DNA of 64,000 nt from Mycobacterium triplex. GTDB lineage: Bacteria > Actinomycetota > Actinomycetes > Mycobacteriales > Mycobacteriaceae. Each line of letters opens with the position of its first letter. The first letter of the stretch is position 1. The position numbers and the translations under genes are program-made. The notes beneath the pieces are model-generated. The model did no database searches and was not told where the DNA came from. It was given only the letters and a program-made list of their open reading frames with translations. The DNA is taken from contig NZ_HG964446.1 of assembly GCF_000689255.1 (NCBI RefSeq), forward strand, positions 5,755,784 to 5,819,783, given 5' to 3'. Shown here piece by piece: positions 1 to 7,926 of the stretch.

Positions 1-203
1 CGTATGTGCTGCTGGACGGCGCCGACATCCCGTTCCTGCATCTGGTCGCCGACGTCGACGCGCACGAGGTACGAATGGGCATGCGCGTGGAAGCCGTGTG
101 GAAGCCCCGGGAGGAATGGGGTTTCGGCATCGACAACATCGAGTACTTCCGGCCGACCGGTGAACCGGACGCCGAGTACGACACCTACAAGCACCACCTG
201 TAA
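1..203 (+). CDS. DUF35 OB-fold acyl-CoA-binding protein, C-terminal part (Rv3521-like)
   Basis: Only the last 67 or so codons are present; the gene begins upstream of the window. The visible tail has a beta-rich pattern with an xGMRVEAVW segment, as in the C-terminal OB fold of DUF35 proteins. These proteins partner with thiolase-like Ltp aldolases: in ChsH2 the DUF35 domain binds Ltp2. The gene lies 15 bp upstream of ltp4 on the same strand, so an aldolase-partner role is likely. The assignment to the Rv3521 orthologue rests mainly on the order DUF35-ltp4-ltp3, which is that of M. tuberculosis. The zinc-ribbon half cannot be checked here. Confidence 0.8.
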   Translation, partial: YVLLDGADIPFLHLVADVDAHEVRMGMRVEAVWKPREEWGFGIDNIEYFRPTGEPDAEYDTYKHHL

Positions 204-218
204 AGGGCCCACCTGCAC

Positions 219-1283
219 ATGAGCGAACGCAATGTTGCGGTCGTCGGCTTTGCCCACGCCCCGCATGTCCGCCGCACCGACGGCACCACCAACGGCGTCG
301 AGATGTTGATTCCGTGCTTCGCCCAGCTGTACGAGGAGCTGGGCATCGCGCGGACCGACATCGGCTTCTGGTGCTCCGGATCGTCCGATTACCTTGCCGG
401 ACGCGCCTTTTCGTTCATCTCGGCGATCGACTCGATCGGCGCCGTTCCGCCGATCAACGAGTCGCACGTCGAGATGGACGCGGCCTGGGCCCTGTACGAG
501 GCCTACATCAAGATCCTGACCGGCGAGGTGGACACCGCGCTGGTGTACGGCTTCGGCAAGTCCTCGGCCGGCATCCTGCGCCAGATCCTCTCGCGGCAGA
601 CCGACCCCTACACCGTCGCGCCGCTGTGGCCGGACTCGGTGTCGATCGCCGGACTGCAGGCCCGCCTGGGCCTCGACGCCGGTAAGTGGACCGAAATCCA
701 AATGGCCCGTGTGGCGTTCGACTCGTTCACCAACGCCCGCCGGGTCGACAAGGTGGAATCGGCGGTCAATGTCGAAGGCTTGCTGGATCGGCCCTTCTTC
801 GCCGACCCGCTGCGACGGCACGACATCGCGCCGATCACCGACGGCGCCGCCGCCATCGTGCTGGCCGCCGACGACCGCGCTCGCGAACTGCGCGAAAACC
901 CGGCCTGGATAACCGGAATCGAGCATCGCATCGAAACTCCGGTGCTCGGTGCGCGCGACCTCACCGGCTCCCCGTCGACGCGAGCCGCGACCAAGGTGGC
1001 CACCGGCGGCACCACCGCCAACCTCGACGTCGCCGAAATCCACGCGCCGTTCACCCACCAGCACCTGATCCTGATGGACGCCATCCGGATCCCGGGGAAG
1101 ACGAAAGTCAATCCGTCCGGTGGAGCGCTGTCGGCCAACCCGATGTTCGCTGCCGGTCTCGAGCGCATCGGATTTGCCGCACAACACATCTGGGACGGTT
1201 CTGCGAATCGGGTGCTGGCACACGCCACCAGTGGCCCCGCGCTGCAACAGAACCTGGTCGCGGTCATGGAAGGAAAGAACTGA
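219..1283 (+). CDS. ltp4: Thiolase-like lipid-transfer protein / sterol side-chain aldolase Ltp4
   Basis: 354-residue thiolase-superfamily protein of the Ltp (SCP-x thiolase-like) group, matching Rv3522 by size and context. The nucleophilic cysteine region of true thiolases is replaced around residues 79-90 (INESHVEMDAAW), so no catalytic Cys is present. A C-terminal His (H335, AHATSG) is kept. Loss of the Cys is typical of Ltp retro-aldolases. Ltp3 and Ltp4 of rhodococci have been linked to degradation of C24-branched sterol side chains; the same role here is inferred. It starts with ATG 15 bp after the DUF35 gene and its stop overlaps the ltp3 start (TGATG), so the genes are translationally coupled. 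Confidence 0.85.
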   Translation: MSERNVAVVGFAHAPHVRRTDGTTNGVEMLIPCFAQLYEELGIARTDIGFWCSGSSDYLAGRAFSFISAIDSIGAVPPINESHVEMDAAWALYEAYIKILTGEVDTALVYGFGKSSAGILRQILSRQTDPYTVAPLWPDSVSIAGLQARLGLDAGKWTEIQMARVAFDSFTNARRVDKVESAVNVEGLLDRPFFADPLRRHDIAPITDGAAAIVLAADDRARELRENPAWITGIEHRIETPVLGARDLTGSPSTRAATKVATGGTTANLDVAEIHAPFTHQHLILMDAIRIPGKTKVNPSGGALSANPMFAAGLERIGFAAQHIWDGSANRVLAHATSGPALQQNLVAVMEGKN

Positions 1284-2476
1284 TGGCCGGTGCAGGAGCG
1301 CACCTCGCCGCGGTACTGGGTACCGGGCAGACCAAGTACGTAGCCAAGCGCAAAGACGTCTCGATGAACGGCCTGGTGCGCGAGGCGATCGACCGTGCGC
1401 TGGAAGACTCCGGTTCTACCTTCGACGACATCGACGCGGTCGTGGTCGGCAAGGCGCCGGACTTCTTCGAGGGTGTCATGATGCCGGAGCTGTTCATGGC
1501 CGACGCCGTGGGCGCTACCGGCAAGCCGCTGATCCGGGTGCACACCGCGGGTTCGGTCGGTGGATCCACCGCAATCGTGGCGGCCAGCCTGGTGCAGTCC
1601 GGCAAGTACAAGCGCGTGCTCGCGATGGCCTGGGAGAAGCAGTCGGAATCAAATGCCATGTGGGCGTTGTCGATTCCGATCCCGTTCATCAAGCCGGTCG
1701 GCGCCGGCGCGGGCGGGTACTTCGCCCCGCACGTGCGGTCCTACATCCGCCGCTCGGGCGCACCGTTGAACATCGGTGCCATCGTCGCGGTCAAGGACCG
1801 GCTCAACGGCGCCCGCAACCCGCTGGCGCACCTGCACCAGCCCGACATCACCGTCGAGAAGGTGATGGACTCCCCGATGCTGTGGGACCCGATCCGCTAC
1901 GACGAGACCTGCCCGTCGTCTGACGGTGCCGCCGCGGTCGTGATCGGCAACGAGGAGGTCGCCGAAGCCCGTCTGGCGCAAGGACAGCCGGTGGCCTGGA
2001 TTCACGCCACTGCGCTGCGCACCGAGCCGCTGCAGTTCGCGGGCCGTGACCAGGTCAGCCCGCAGGCCAGCCGCGATGCGGCCGCGGCACTGTGGGAGGC
2101 GGCCGGCATCAAGAGTCCGATCGACGAGATCGACGCCGCCGAGATCTACGTACCATTCTCGTGGTTCGAGCCAATGTGGTTGGAAAGTCTCGGCTTTGCC
2201 CCCGAGGGCGAGGGCTGGAAGCTCACCGAGGCAGGCGAGACCAGGATCGGCGGCAAGCTACCGGTGAACCCCTCCGGCGGTGTGCTGTCGTCGAACCCGA
2301 TCGGCGCCTCGGGCCTGATCCGCTTCGCCGAGTCGGCGATCCAGGTGATGGGCAAGGGCGGTGACCACCAGGTGCCGGGCGCCCGAAAAGCATTGGGACA
2401 CGCCTATGGCGGCGGTTCGCAGTACTTCTCCATGTGGGTGGTCGGTACGGACAAGCCCGAAAAAGCAAGCGCGTGA
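1283..2476 (+). CDS. ltp3: Thiolase-like lipid-transfer protein / sterol side-chain aldolase Ltp3
   Basis: 397 residues from the ATG that overlaps the ltp4 stop codon. The open frame extends about 600 bp further upstream, but that part lies inside ltp4, so the overlapping ATG is chosen. The thiolase fold is clear: HTAGSVGGS at residues 87-95 sits where thiolases carry the nucleophilic Cys, but Ser91 is there instead. An NPSGG loop follows, and GHAYGGG (His373) is at the C-terminus. The protein therefore probably catalyses C-C cleavage by retro-aldol chemistry and not CoA-dependent thiolysis. It matches Rv3523 and probably works with Ltp4 and the upstream DUF35 protein. Its last codons overlap the next gene (GTGA). 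Confidence 0.87.
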   Translation: MAGAGAHLAAVLGTGQTKYVAKRKDVSMNGLVREAIDRALEDSGSTFDDIDAVVVGKAPDFFEGVMMPELFMADAVGATGKPLIRVHTAGSVGGSTAIVAASLVQSGKYKRVLAMAWEKQSESNAMWALSIPIPFIKPVGAGAGGYFAPHVRSYIRRSGAPLNIGAIVAVKDRLNGARNPLAHLHQPDITVEKVMDSPMLWDPIRYDETCPSSDGAAAVVIGNEEVAEARLAQGQPVAWIHATALRTEPLQFAGRDQVSPQASRDAAAALWEAAGIKSPIDEIDAAEIYVPFSWFEPMWLESLGFAPEGEGWKLTEAGETRIGGKLPVNPSGGVLSSNPIGASGLIRFAESAIQVMGKGGDHQVPGARKALGHAYGGGSQYFSMWVVGTDKPEKASA

Positions 2477-2880
2477 CCGAGCATCCCGCGCACGAGGCCG
2501 GCCGACGCTCGCGCGAGGCGGTCGGGGCAAGGGACAAAGAAGCCTGGCTCGCGGTGTTCACCGACGACGCGATTGTCGAGGATCCCATCGGACCGTCGGC
2601 CTTCGACCCCGAGGGCAAGGGACACCGCGGCCGCGACGCGATCTCGGCGTTCTGGGACAAGGCCATCGCCCCCACCACCAAGATTGAGTTCTTCTTCCGC
2701 GATACCTACCAGTGCGGCGACGAGGAAGCCAACGTCGGCCACATCCTGATCACGACGGGCGACTACCAGACGACGGCCGAAGGCGTGTTCACGTACAAGG
2801 CGAACGACGAGGGCAAACTCGTTGCCCTGCGCGCCTATTGGGAGATGGACCGCGCGGCGGCCAATACCCGCAAGGTCTAG
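2473..2880 (+). CDS. SnoaL-like / NTF2-fold protein, possible steroid-binding or isomerase-like
   Basis: 135 residues from a GTG that overlaps the ltp3 stop (GTGA), so it is the last gene of the aldolase operon. The pattern fits a SnoaL/NTF2-like alpha+beta cone: an N-terminal helix with DKEAWLAVFTDDAIVEDPIGPS, then GHRGRDAISAFWDKAIAP, and terminal strands ending LRAYWEMDRA. Members of this fold include ketosteroid isomerase and limonene-epoxide hydrolase, and many bind hydrophobic substrates. The DAIVEDP segment is the usual first-strand signature. The substrate is unknown. Coupling to ltp3/ltp4 suggests a role in the same sterol side-chain step, but this is inference. Confidence 0.75.
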   Translation: MTEHPAHEAGRRSREAVGARDKEAWLAVFTDDAIVEDPIGPSAFDPEGKGHRGRDAISAFWDKAIAPTTKIEFFFRDTYQCGDEEANVGHILITTGDYQTTAEGVFTYKANDEGKLVALRAYWEMDRAAANTRKV

Positions 2881-2947
2881 GTCCTCCGGGAATTCACCTG
2901 GATCATCCTGTGCGCGTGCAACGTCACGCGGTATTGTGCTGGTTCCC

Positions 2948-3913
2948 ATGGACGAAGTCGAGTTCGGAACGCCCGCAACGGATCGGTCGCCGCCCAGCCT
3001 GCGCGTCGTGGTGGTCGTGGGCGCCGCGATCCTGGTTGTCGTCGCGATCGTCGCCGTCTCCGGTTACTTGGTATTCGGACGGACATCCGCCACCCACGCC
3101 GCATCGACGCCGGCCCCAGCGCCGAGCCGTCCGGCCCCACCCCGCCAGGTCGCATTGCCGTTCCAGCTCGTGGACGCCGACGGGCTGGAGGCCGACGGTG
3201 CGGGCAATGTGTGCGCCTCCGACGCGGCCAGCAACCAAGTGCTGGAGCTGAAAGCCGGCTCTGACAACCCGATTGCGCTCCCGTTCACCGGCCTGAAGGC
3301 TCCGGGCGGTCTCGCGGCGGACGGGGGTAACGCGCTCTATGTGGTCGACCAGGACAACCGGCGGGTACTGAAACTACCGGCCGGCTCCAGCACGCAGATC
3401 GAATTGCCGTTCACCGGCCTCGACGAACCACACGGAATTGCGGTGAACAGCCGCGGCAGCGTGTTCGTCGCCGACTTCCATGGCAATCGGGTGCTGGAAT
3501 TACCCGCGGGCTCGAATACTCAGGCCGAGTTGCCATTCGGTGGGCTCAAGCAGCCATACGACCTTGCCGTGGACGACGCCGACACCGTCTACGCCGCCGA
3601 TGCCGGCAACAACCGGGTCGTGAAACTGGCCGCCGGAAGCACCACCCCGGTCGAGCTCCCGTTCACCGGCCTGAACTTTCCGAACAGCGTGGCCGTCGAC
3701 CATGGCAACAACGTGTACGTGACCGATCTGAACAACAATCGGGTGCTCAAACTCATGGCCGGCTCAAATGCCGTGTCGAGGCTGCCCTTCGAGAATTTGG
3801 TCGCCCCGTTCGAGGTGGCGGTGGGCGCTAACGGTGACGTTTATGTCCTCGACTTCCACAACCGGGTGCTCAAATTGCCGGCCGGATACGAACCGATAGC
3901 ACTGGGAGGTTAA
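2948..3913 (+). CDS. Membrane-anchored NHL-repeat six-bladed propeller protein, copy 1 (Rv3524-like)
   Basis: 321 residues from the ATG giving MDEVEFG. A short cytoplasmic N-terminus is followed by one membrane helix at about residues 19-43, a Pro/Ala-rich linker, and six NHL-type repeats of about 41 residues. Recurrent elements are LPFTGL, GxAVD, VYVAD and NNRVLKL. The repeats resemble the extracellular sensor propeller of the mycobacterial kinase PknD, but no kinase domain is present. The single helix predicts an outside-facing propeller. The next gene is a close tandem paralogue, whereas M. tuberculosis has one such gene (Rv3524). Ligand and function are unknown. It lies 67 bp downstream of the SnoaL-like gene. 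Confidence 0.85.
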   Translation: MDEVEFGTPATDRSPPSLRVVVVVGAAILVVVAIVAVSGYLVFGRTSATHAASTPAPAPSRPAPPRQVALPFQLVDADGLEADGAGNVCASDAASNQVLELKAGSDNPIALPFTGLKAPGGLAADGGNALYVVDQDNRRVLKLPAGSSTQIELPFTGLDEPHGIAVNSRGSVFVADFHGNRVLELPAGSNTQAELPFGGLKQPYDLAVDDADTVYAADAGNNRVVKLAAGSTTPVELPFTGLNFPNSVAVDHGNNVYVTDLNNNRVLKLMAGSNAVSRLPFENLVAPFEVAVGANGDVYVLDFHNRVLKLPAGYEPIALGG

Positions 3914-4022
3914 GCGGTATTTCCGCGGAGCGGGCATTTTCAGCTGAACTCGCTATGCGTCGGGAATGCCGCGCGGTAGTGTCCTGGTGTCGCGAACACC
4001 GTGGTGGTTGAGGAGCCGGCGC

Positions 4023-5000
4023 ATGGACGACGATTGGGAGTTCGAGGCGCCTGCGAAGGCCAAACCGCAGCGGCGGCGGTCGGGGCCCTCTCTCACGATC
4101 ATGAGCGCCGCGGCCGTCGTCCTCGTTGCGATCCTCGGCGTGGCCGCATACTTCGCTTTCGCGCGCACCTCGTCGGGTAGCACCGCGTCCACCCAGACCG
4201 TGACGTCAAGCTCTGCGCCCCCCGCCCCCGGCGCGGTCGTGCTGCCGTTCACCCTCGCGGATCCCGAAGGGGTGGAGGTGGATAGCGCGGGCAACGTGTA
4301 CGTCGCCGACTCGGGCGGCAACCGGGTGCTGGAATTGCCGGCGGGCTCCAACACGCCGATCGAGTTGCCGTTCACCGGACTCAACCGTCCGGCCGGTCTG
4401 GCGGTCGACAACAAGGGCAACCTCTACGCCGTCGACGAGAACAACAAGCGGGTGCTGGAAATCCCCGCCGGATCCAAGACGCAGATCGAGCTTCCGTTCA
4501 CCGGCCTGACCGAGCCCCACGGCGTGACGGCAGACAGCGCCGGCAACGTCTACGTCGCAGACTTCAAGAACAACCAGGTGCTCGAACTGCCCGTCGGCTC
4601 GACTGTCCAGGTTCCGGTGCCGTTTATCGGACTCAACCAGCCCTACGATCTCGCGGTGGACAGCGCCGACGCCATCTACGTCGCCGACGCCGGCAACAAC
4701 CGGGTACAGAAGCTGGCCGCGGGGACGACCACCCCGGTCATCCTCCCGTTCACCGGCCTGAACTTCCCGAACAGTGTGGCCATCGACCACAGCAACAGCG
4801 TGTACGTCACCGACCTGAACAACAATCGGGTGCTACGACTGACCGCGGGCTCGAACACGTTGTGCTTGCTGCCTTTCGGCGATCTCTTTGCGCCCTATGG
4901 GATCGCGGTCGGGCCTCAGGACGACGTGTATGTGGTCGACTTCCGCAACCGGGTGCTGAAGTTGGCGGCGGGATACCAGCCGACCGAACTCGCGCATTGA
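4023..5000 (+). CDS. Membrane-anchored NHL-repeat six-bladed propeller protein, copy 2 (Rv3524-like)
   Basis: 325 residues from the ATG giving MDDDWEFE. This start is preferred over an in-frame ATG 57 bp upstream because it aligns with the start of the paralogue just before it. Layout: a basic N-terminus (KAKPQRRRSG), a membrane helix at about residues 26-48, a Ser/Thr/Pro linker, and six NHL repeats with LPFTGL, NVYVAD and GNRVLEL elements. It is highly similar to copy 1 along the propeller, so the pair arose by tandem duplication. The N-terminal tails differ. It is probably a surface-exposed propeller; no function is assigned. It converges on the gamma-carbonic-anhydrase-like gene, with one base between the two stop codons. 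Confidence 0.85.
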   Translation: MDDDWEFEAPAKAKPQRRRSGPSLTIMSAAAVVLVAILGVAAYFAFARTSSGSTASTQTVTSSSAPPAPGAVVLPFTLADPEGVEVDSAGNVYVADSGGNRVLELPAGSNTPIELPFTGLNRPAGLAVDNKGNLYAVDENNKRVLEIPAGSKTQIELPFTGLTEPHGVTADSAGNVYVADFKNNQVLELPVGSTVQVPVPFIGLNQPYDLAVDSADAIYVADAGNNRVQKLAAGTTTPVILPFTGLNFPNSVAIDHSNSVYVTDLNNNRVLRLTAGSNTLCLLPFGDLFAPYGIAVGPQDDVYVVDFRNRVLKLAAGYQPTELAH

Positions 5001-5001
5001 C

Positions 5002-5526
5002 CTAGATCGGCTCCAGCCCGGCGAGATGCCGTTGTGCTAGATCGCGGTAGGCCTGCGGGTTCAGGTTGATCCACATCTCCGCGCCGGTTCCGGCGATCGG
5101 GCCCTTGATCTGGGCCGGTGACCCGACGACGAGCACGCCGGACGGGATCTGCGTGCCGGCGGTGACCAGAGAATGCGCTGCGACCAGGCTGCGGGCACCG
5201 ATCACCGCGCCGTCGAGAACGGTGGCGTGGTTGGCGATCAGTGCCTCAGAACCGACATGGACGCCGTGAATGACGCACATGTGGGCCACCGTCGCACCCG
5301 GCCCGATGTCGACGGGGATACCCGGCGGCGCGTGCAACACCGACCCGTCCTGCACGTTGGCGCCTTCCCGCACGACGATCGGCCCGTAGTCGCCGCGCAG
5401 CACGGCGTTGAACCAGACCGACGCCCCGGCCTCGACCGTGACATCGCCGATCAGGGTCGCGGTCGGCGCCACGAAAGCTGTCGGATCGATCCGAGGTGCC
5501 CGACCCTCGAAAGCAAACAGTGGCAT
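5002..5526 (-). CDS. Gamma-class carbonic anhydrase-like hexapeptide-repeat protein (Rv3525c-like)
   Basis: 174 residues. The sequence is a left-handed beta-helix built from hexapeptide repeats (for example LIGDVTVEAGASVWFNAVL, then GPIVVREGANVQDGSVLH). It contains the His-rich VAHMCVIHGVHVG stretch expected for the metal site of gamma-carbonic anhydrase/YrdA-type proteins. Length and domain match the family, which forms trimers with metal at the subunit interface. Carbonic anhydrase activity is not certain, because many YrdA/PaaY relatives act on other substrates or have no known activity. It is divergent from kshA; the KstR operator at 5598-5611 lies between them, about 70 bp from this start. 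Confidence 0.85.
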   Translation of the reverse strand: MPLFAFEGRAPRIDPTAFVAPTATLIGDVTVEAGASVWFNAVLRGDYGPIVVREGANVQDGSVLHAPPGIPVDIGPGATVAHMCVIHGVHVGSEALIANHATVLDGAVIGARSLVAAHSLVTAGTQIPSGVLVVGSPAQIKGPIAGTGAEMWINLNPQAYRDLAQRHLAGLEPI

Positions 5527-5597
5527 CGTCTAGATATACCCCAGCATGAATATCCCGTGGTTAGGACCGCTGTCGTTGCGCGCCCGTGTCTAAAAAC

Positions 5598-5611
5598 TGT
5601 AACGTGTTCTA
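5598..5611. promoter_or_regulatory. KstR operator upstream of kshA
   Basis: TGTAACGTGTTCTA fits the KstR consensus TnnAACnnGTTnnA at every fixed position. It lies 30 bp upstream of the kshA GTG start and about 70 bp from the divergent Rv3525c-like gene. KstR is a TetR-family repressor released by steroid-CoA intermediates, so kshA should be derepressed on sterols. Confidence 0.88.
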
Positions 5612-5641
5612 GTTAGAGGGCAAGCAAGTTGGAGGTGACAG

Positions 5642-6814
5642 GTGAGTACCGACACCAAGGCGGTCGGCATCCGGGAAATCGATCCCGGCGCGTTGCCGAC
5701 CCGATACGCCCGCGGCTGGCACTGCTTGGGCGTCGCAAAGGACTTCCAGGACGGCAAGCCGCACTCGATCCAGGCGTTCGGCACCAAGCTGGTGGTCTTC
5801 GCGGATTCGCAGGGGGAGATCAAGGTCCTCGACGGCTACTGCCGGCACATGGGTGGCGATCTGTCCGAGGGCACCATCAAGGGCGACGAGATCGCCTGCC
5901 CGTTCCACGACTGGCGCTGGGGCGGCGACGGCCGCTGCAAGCTGGTGCCGTACGCCAAGCGCACGCCCAAGACCGCGCGCACCCGGTCGTGGACGACCGA
6001 CGTGCGCGGCGGCCTGCTGTTCGTCTGGCATGACCACGAGAACAACCCGCCGGACCCCGCCGTCCGCATTCCCGACATCCCGGAATCCCACAGTGACGAG
6101 TGGACCGAGTGGCGCTGGAACAGCATCCTCATCGAGGGATCCAACTGCCGCGACATCATCGACAACGTCACCGATATGGCGCACTTCTTTTACATCCACT
6201 TCGGGTTGCCGACGTACTTCAAGAACGTCTTCGAGGGCCACATCGCCTCGCAGTACCTGCACAACGTGGGCCGCCCCGACGTCAACGATCTGGGGACCTC
6301 CTACGGCGAGGCGCACCTGGACTCCGAAGCGTCCTACTTCGGCCCGTCTTTCATGATCAACTGGCTGCACAACAGCTACGGCGGTTACAAGGCCGAGTCG
6401 ATTCTGATCAACTGCCACTACCCGGTGACCCAGAACTCGTTCGTGCTGCAGTGGGGCGTCATCGTCGAAAAGCCCAAGGGCATGGACGAAAAGATGACCG
6501 ACAAGCTGTCCAAGGTGTTCACCGAGGGCGTCAGCAAGGGCTTCCTGCAGGACGTCGAGATCTGGAAGCACAAGACCCGGATCGACAATCCGCTGCTGGT
6601 CGAGGAGGACGGCGCCGTTTATCAGTTGCGCCGCTGGTATCAACAGTTCTACGTCGACGTCGCCGACATCGAGCCGGAGATGGTGGAGCGCTTCGAGATC
6701 GAGGTCGACACCACGCGCGCCATCGAGCACTGGAACGTCGAGGTCGCCGAGAACCTCAAGGCACAGGATGCCGAAGCCCGTGCGGCCGAAGAAGTTCCAG
6801 CCGAACAACACTGA
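5642..6814 (+). CDS. kshA: 3-ketosteroid 9-alpha-hydroxylase, oxygenase subunit KshA
   Basis: 390 residues from a GTG preceded by GGAGGTGA. The N-terminal Rieske domain carries the [2Fe-2S] ligands C67-x-H69 and C86-x2-H89 (CRH and CPFH). The catalytic domain holds the mononuclear iron motif N175-x2-D178-x2-H181-x4-H186 (NVTDMAHFFYIH). The enzyme 9-alpha-hydroxylates 3-ketosteroids; together with KstD this opens ring B. Electrons come from KshB, encoded about 48 kb downstream. The size equals that of known KshA proteins. Next to the KstR operator it is a core regulon gene; the small gene at 6820 follows after 5 bp and is probably co-transcribed. Confidence 0.97.
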   Translation: MSTDTKAVGIREIDPGALPTRYARGWHCLGVAKDFQDGKPHSIQAFGTKLVVFADSQGEIKVLDGYCRHMGGDLSEGTIKGDEIACPFHDWRWGGDGRCKLVPYAKRTPKTARTRSWTTDVRGGLLFVWHDHENNPPDPAVRIPDIPESHSDEWTEWRWNSILIEGSNCRDIIDNVTDMAHFFYIHFGLPTYFKNVFEGHIASQYLHNVGRPDVNDLGTSYGEAHLDSEASYFGPSFMINWLHNSYGGYKAESILINCHYPVTQNSFVLQWGVIVEKPKGMDEKMTDKLSKVFTEGVSKGFLQDVEIWKHKTRIDNPLLVEEDGAVYQLRRWYQQFYVDVADIEPEMVERFEIEVDTTRAIEHWNVEVAENLKAQDAEARAAEEVPAEQH

Positions 6815-6819
6815 CTCTC

Positions 6820-7266
6820 ATGTCTGACGATCAGCCGGCGGTTCCCGACGTCGATCGGCTCGCCCGATCGATGCTGCTGCTGCATGGCGACGGCCACGAC
6901 CATGACGACAAGCCGGCCCGCAATGGCGGGTCGGGATCCTGGTCGAAGTCAAGGGATTTCACCGACGATCCGCAGCGGGCGGCGGCGGTCCGCGAGGCCA
7001 GCCTGGCCGACCGGCAGCGCTACCTCACGTCGGGGCTGCAGCCGGTGGATTGCCGCTTCTGCCATGTCACGGTGACCGTGCGCAGGCTGGGGCCGGGACA
7101 TACTGCGGTGCAATGGAATACCGAGGCATCGCAGCGGTGTGCTCACTTCGCCGAGGTCCGCGAATCCGGTGGCGACCCTGCCCGAACCAGGTCTTGCCCG
7201 CGGCTGAGCGACAGCATCGAACACGCGGTGGCCGAGGGCTATTTGGAGCCCCCCGACGAGGATTGA
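6820..7266 (+). CDS. Conserved hypothetical protein (Rv3527-like)
   Basis: 148 residues from the ATG 5 bp after kshA. The reading frame extends upstream through kshA out of frame with it, so this ATG is chosen. The protein is hydrophilic, with a His/Asp-rich stretch (HGDGHDHDDK) near residues 22-31, a CRFC motif near residue 77 and two more Cys residues (RCAHF and SCPR), which could bind a metal; this is inference. Position and length match Rv3527, which has no known function. It probably shares the kshA transcript. Its 3' end overlaps the convergent TetR gene by 28 bp. Confidence 0.8.
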   Translation: MSDDQPAVPDVDRLARSMLLLHGDGHDHDDKPARNGGSGSWSKSRDFTDDPQRAAAVREASLADRQRYLTSGLQPVDCRFCHVTVTVRRLGPGHTAVQWNTEASQRCAHFAEVRESGGDPARTRSCPRLSDSIEHAVAEGYLEPPDED

Positions 7267-7835
7267 TCCAACTTCGTGATTGCCTCGAACGCCTCGAGGA
7301 ACACCGCTCGGATGTCGTCGTCGCGCGCGTTGGCCATCGGCCTTTTCTGCAGCAGCACACGCTGCACGCCGATACCCAATAGCAGTGCGGTGATCATGTC
7401 GGCTCGGATCCTGGCGTGGTCCGCCGTTATCCGCCTGGCGAGGTTGCGGGTGATGCCGACGTCCAGTTGCGAATTCAGCCGTGCGACGACCGTCGGTTCC
7501 GAGCTGGAGCGCAGCAGCGCGAACAAGGGCGCATCGACATCCCGGCGGGCACCCAGGACGCGTGCGATCATCTGCTCCCCCACCGCATCGTCGGGGGCAT
7601 CGCGGATCTCCTCGGTGTTCTCCGAGACGTCGGTAGCAGCCGCGAAAAGTTGTTGCTTGGAGCCGAAATAACGGCGTACCAGCGTGACGTCTGCCCCTGC
7701 TCGCGCCGCCACCTCGCGTAGTCCGACCGCGGTGTAGCCCTGGCTGAGAAACAGCTCACGGGCCGCCTCCAGCAGACGGGCTTTGGTGGCAGTGGCGTCG
7801 CGGCGGCGCGGCGGCACGTCGGCCATCTCGTTCAT
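7239..7835 (-). CDS. TetR-family transcriptional regulator
   Basis: 198 residues from the ATG giving MNEMADVPP. Longer in-frame starts would run through the operator palindromes, and the usual TetR length supports this one. The N-terminal helix-turn-helix is at about residues 20-60 (ATKARLLEAARELFLSQGYTAVGLREVAARAGADVTLVRRYFGSKQ, quoted here only as a landmark: key parts are GYTAVGLREVA and LVRRYFGSK). The C-terminal ligand domain resembles those of regulators with unknown effectors. A perfect 18-bp palindrome begins at the start codon and a second copy lies 48 bp upstream, so the gene probably represses itself and the divergent gene at 7927. No orthologue is recognised at this place in the M. 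tuberculosis locus. Confidence 0.85.
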   Translation of the reverse strand: MNEMADVPPRRRDATATKARLLEAARELFLSQGYTAVGLREVAARAGADVTLVRRYFGSKQQLFAAATDVSENTEEIRDAPDDAVGEQMIARVLGARRDVDAPLFALLRSSSEPTVVARLNSQLDVGITRNLARRITADHARIRADMITALLLGIGVQRVLLQKRPMANARDDDIRAVFLEAFEAITKLDQSSSGGSK

Positions 7836-7852
7836 GTCTACGACTGTAGACA
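7835..7852. promoter_or_regulatory. Palindromic operator O1 at the TetR gene start
   Basis: TGTCTACGACTGTAGACA is a perfect inverted repeat with 7-bp arms and a 4-bp centre. It touches the start codon of the TetR gene. A near-identical copy (O2) lies 48 bp away, centre to centre. The layout is typical of an autoregulated TetR-family divergent promoter. Confidence 0.75.
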
Positions 7853-7882
7853 ATGGCGTAGTCGGCGCGCTAGGCTTGGAAA

Positions 7883-7900
7883 TGTCTACGACTGTGGACA
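7883..7900. promoter_or_regulatory. Palindromic operator O2 of the TetR/small-protein pair
   Basis: TGTCTACGACTGTGGACA differs from O1 by one base in the right arm. It ends 26 bp before the GTG of the gene at 7927, in the expected promoter region of that gene. Two boxes in the same 93-bp intergenic region suggest repression in both directions. Confidence 0.72.
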
Positions 7901-7926
7901 TCGTGTGTCGCCGTGTGGAGGTGCTC

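Noticed and set aside
686..1282. Longer start of ltp3, 597 bp upstream
   Set aside because: It would run through ltp4 in another frame; the ATG in TGATG gives the family length and coupling.
608..1543. 311-residue open frame antisense to ltp4/ltp3
   Set aside because: Shadow of a real gene in a high-GC genome; no ribosome-binding site and composition typical of a reverse frame (His/Arg/Cys-rich), with ltp4 and ltp3 clearly coding on the plus strand.
2948..5000. Repeated DNA in the NHL genes as a possible CRISPR or minisatellite
   Set aside because: The repetition is at protein level (about 41-residue NHL units with diverged codons), with no identical DNA repeats and spacers.
5609..6811. 400-residue open frame antisense to kshA
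   Set aside because: kshA has all Rieske and iron-site residues; the reverse frame is a mirror of its codon structure.
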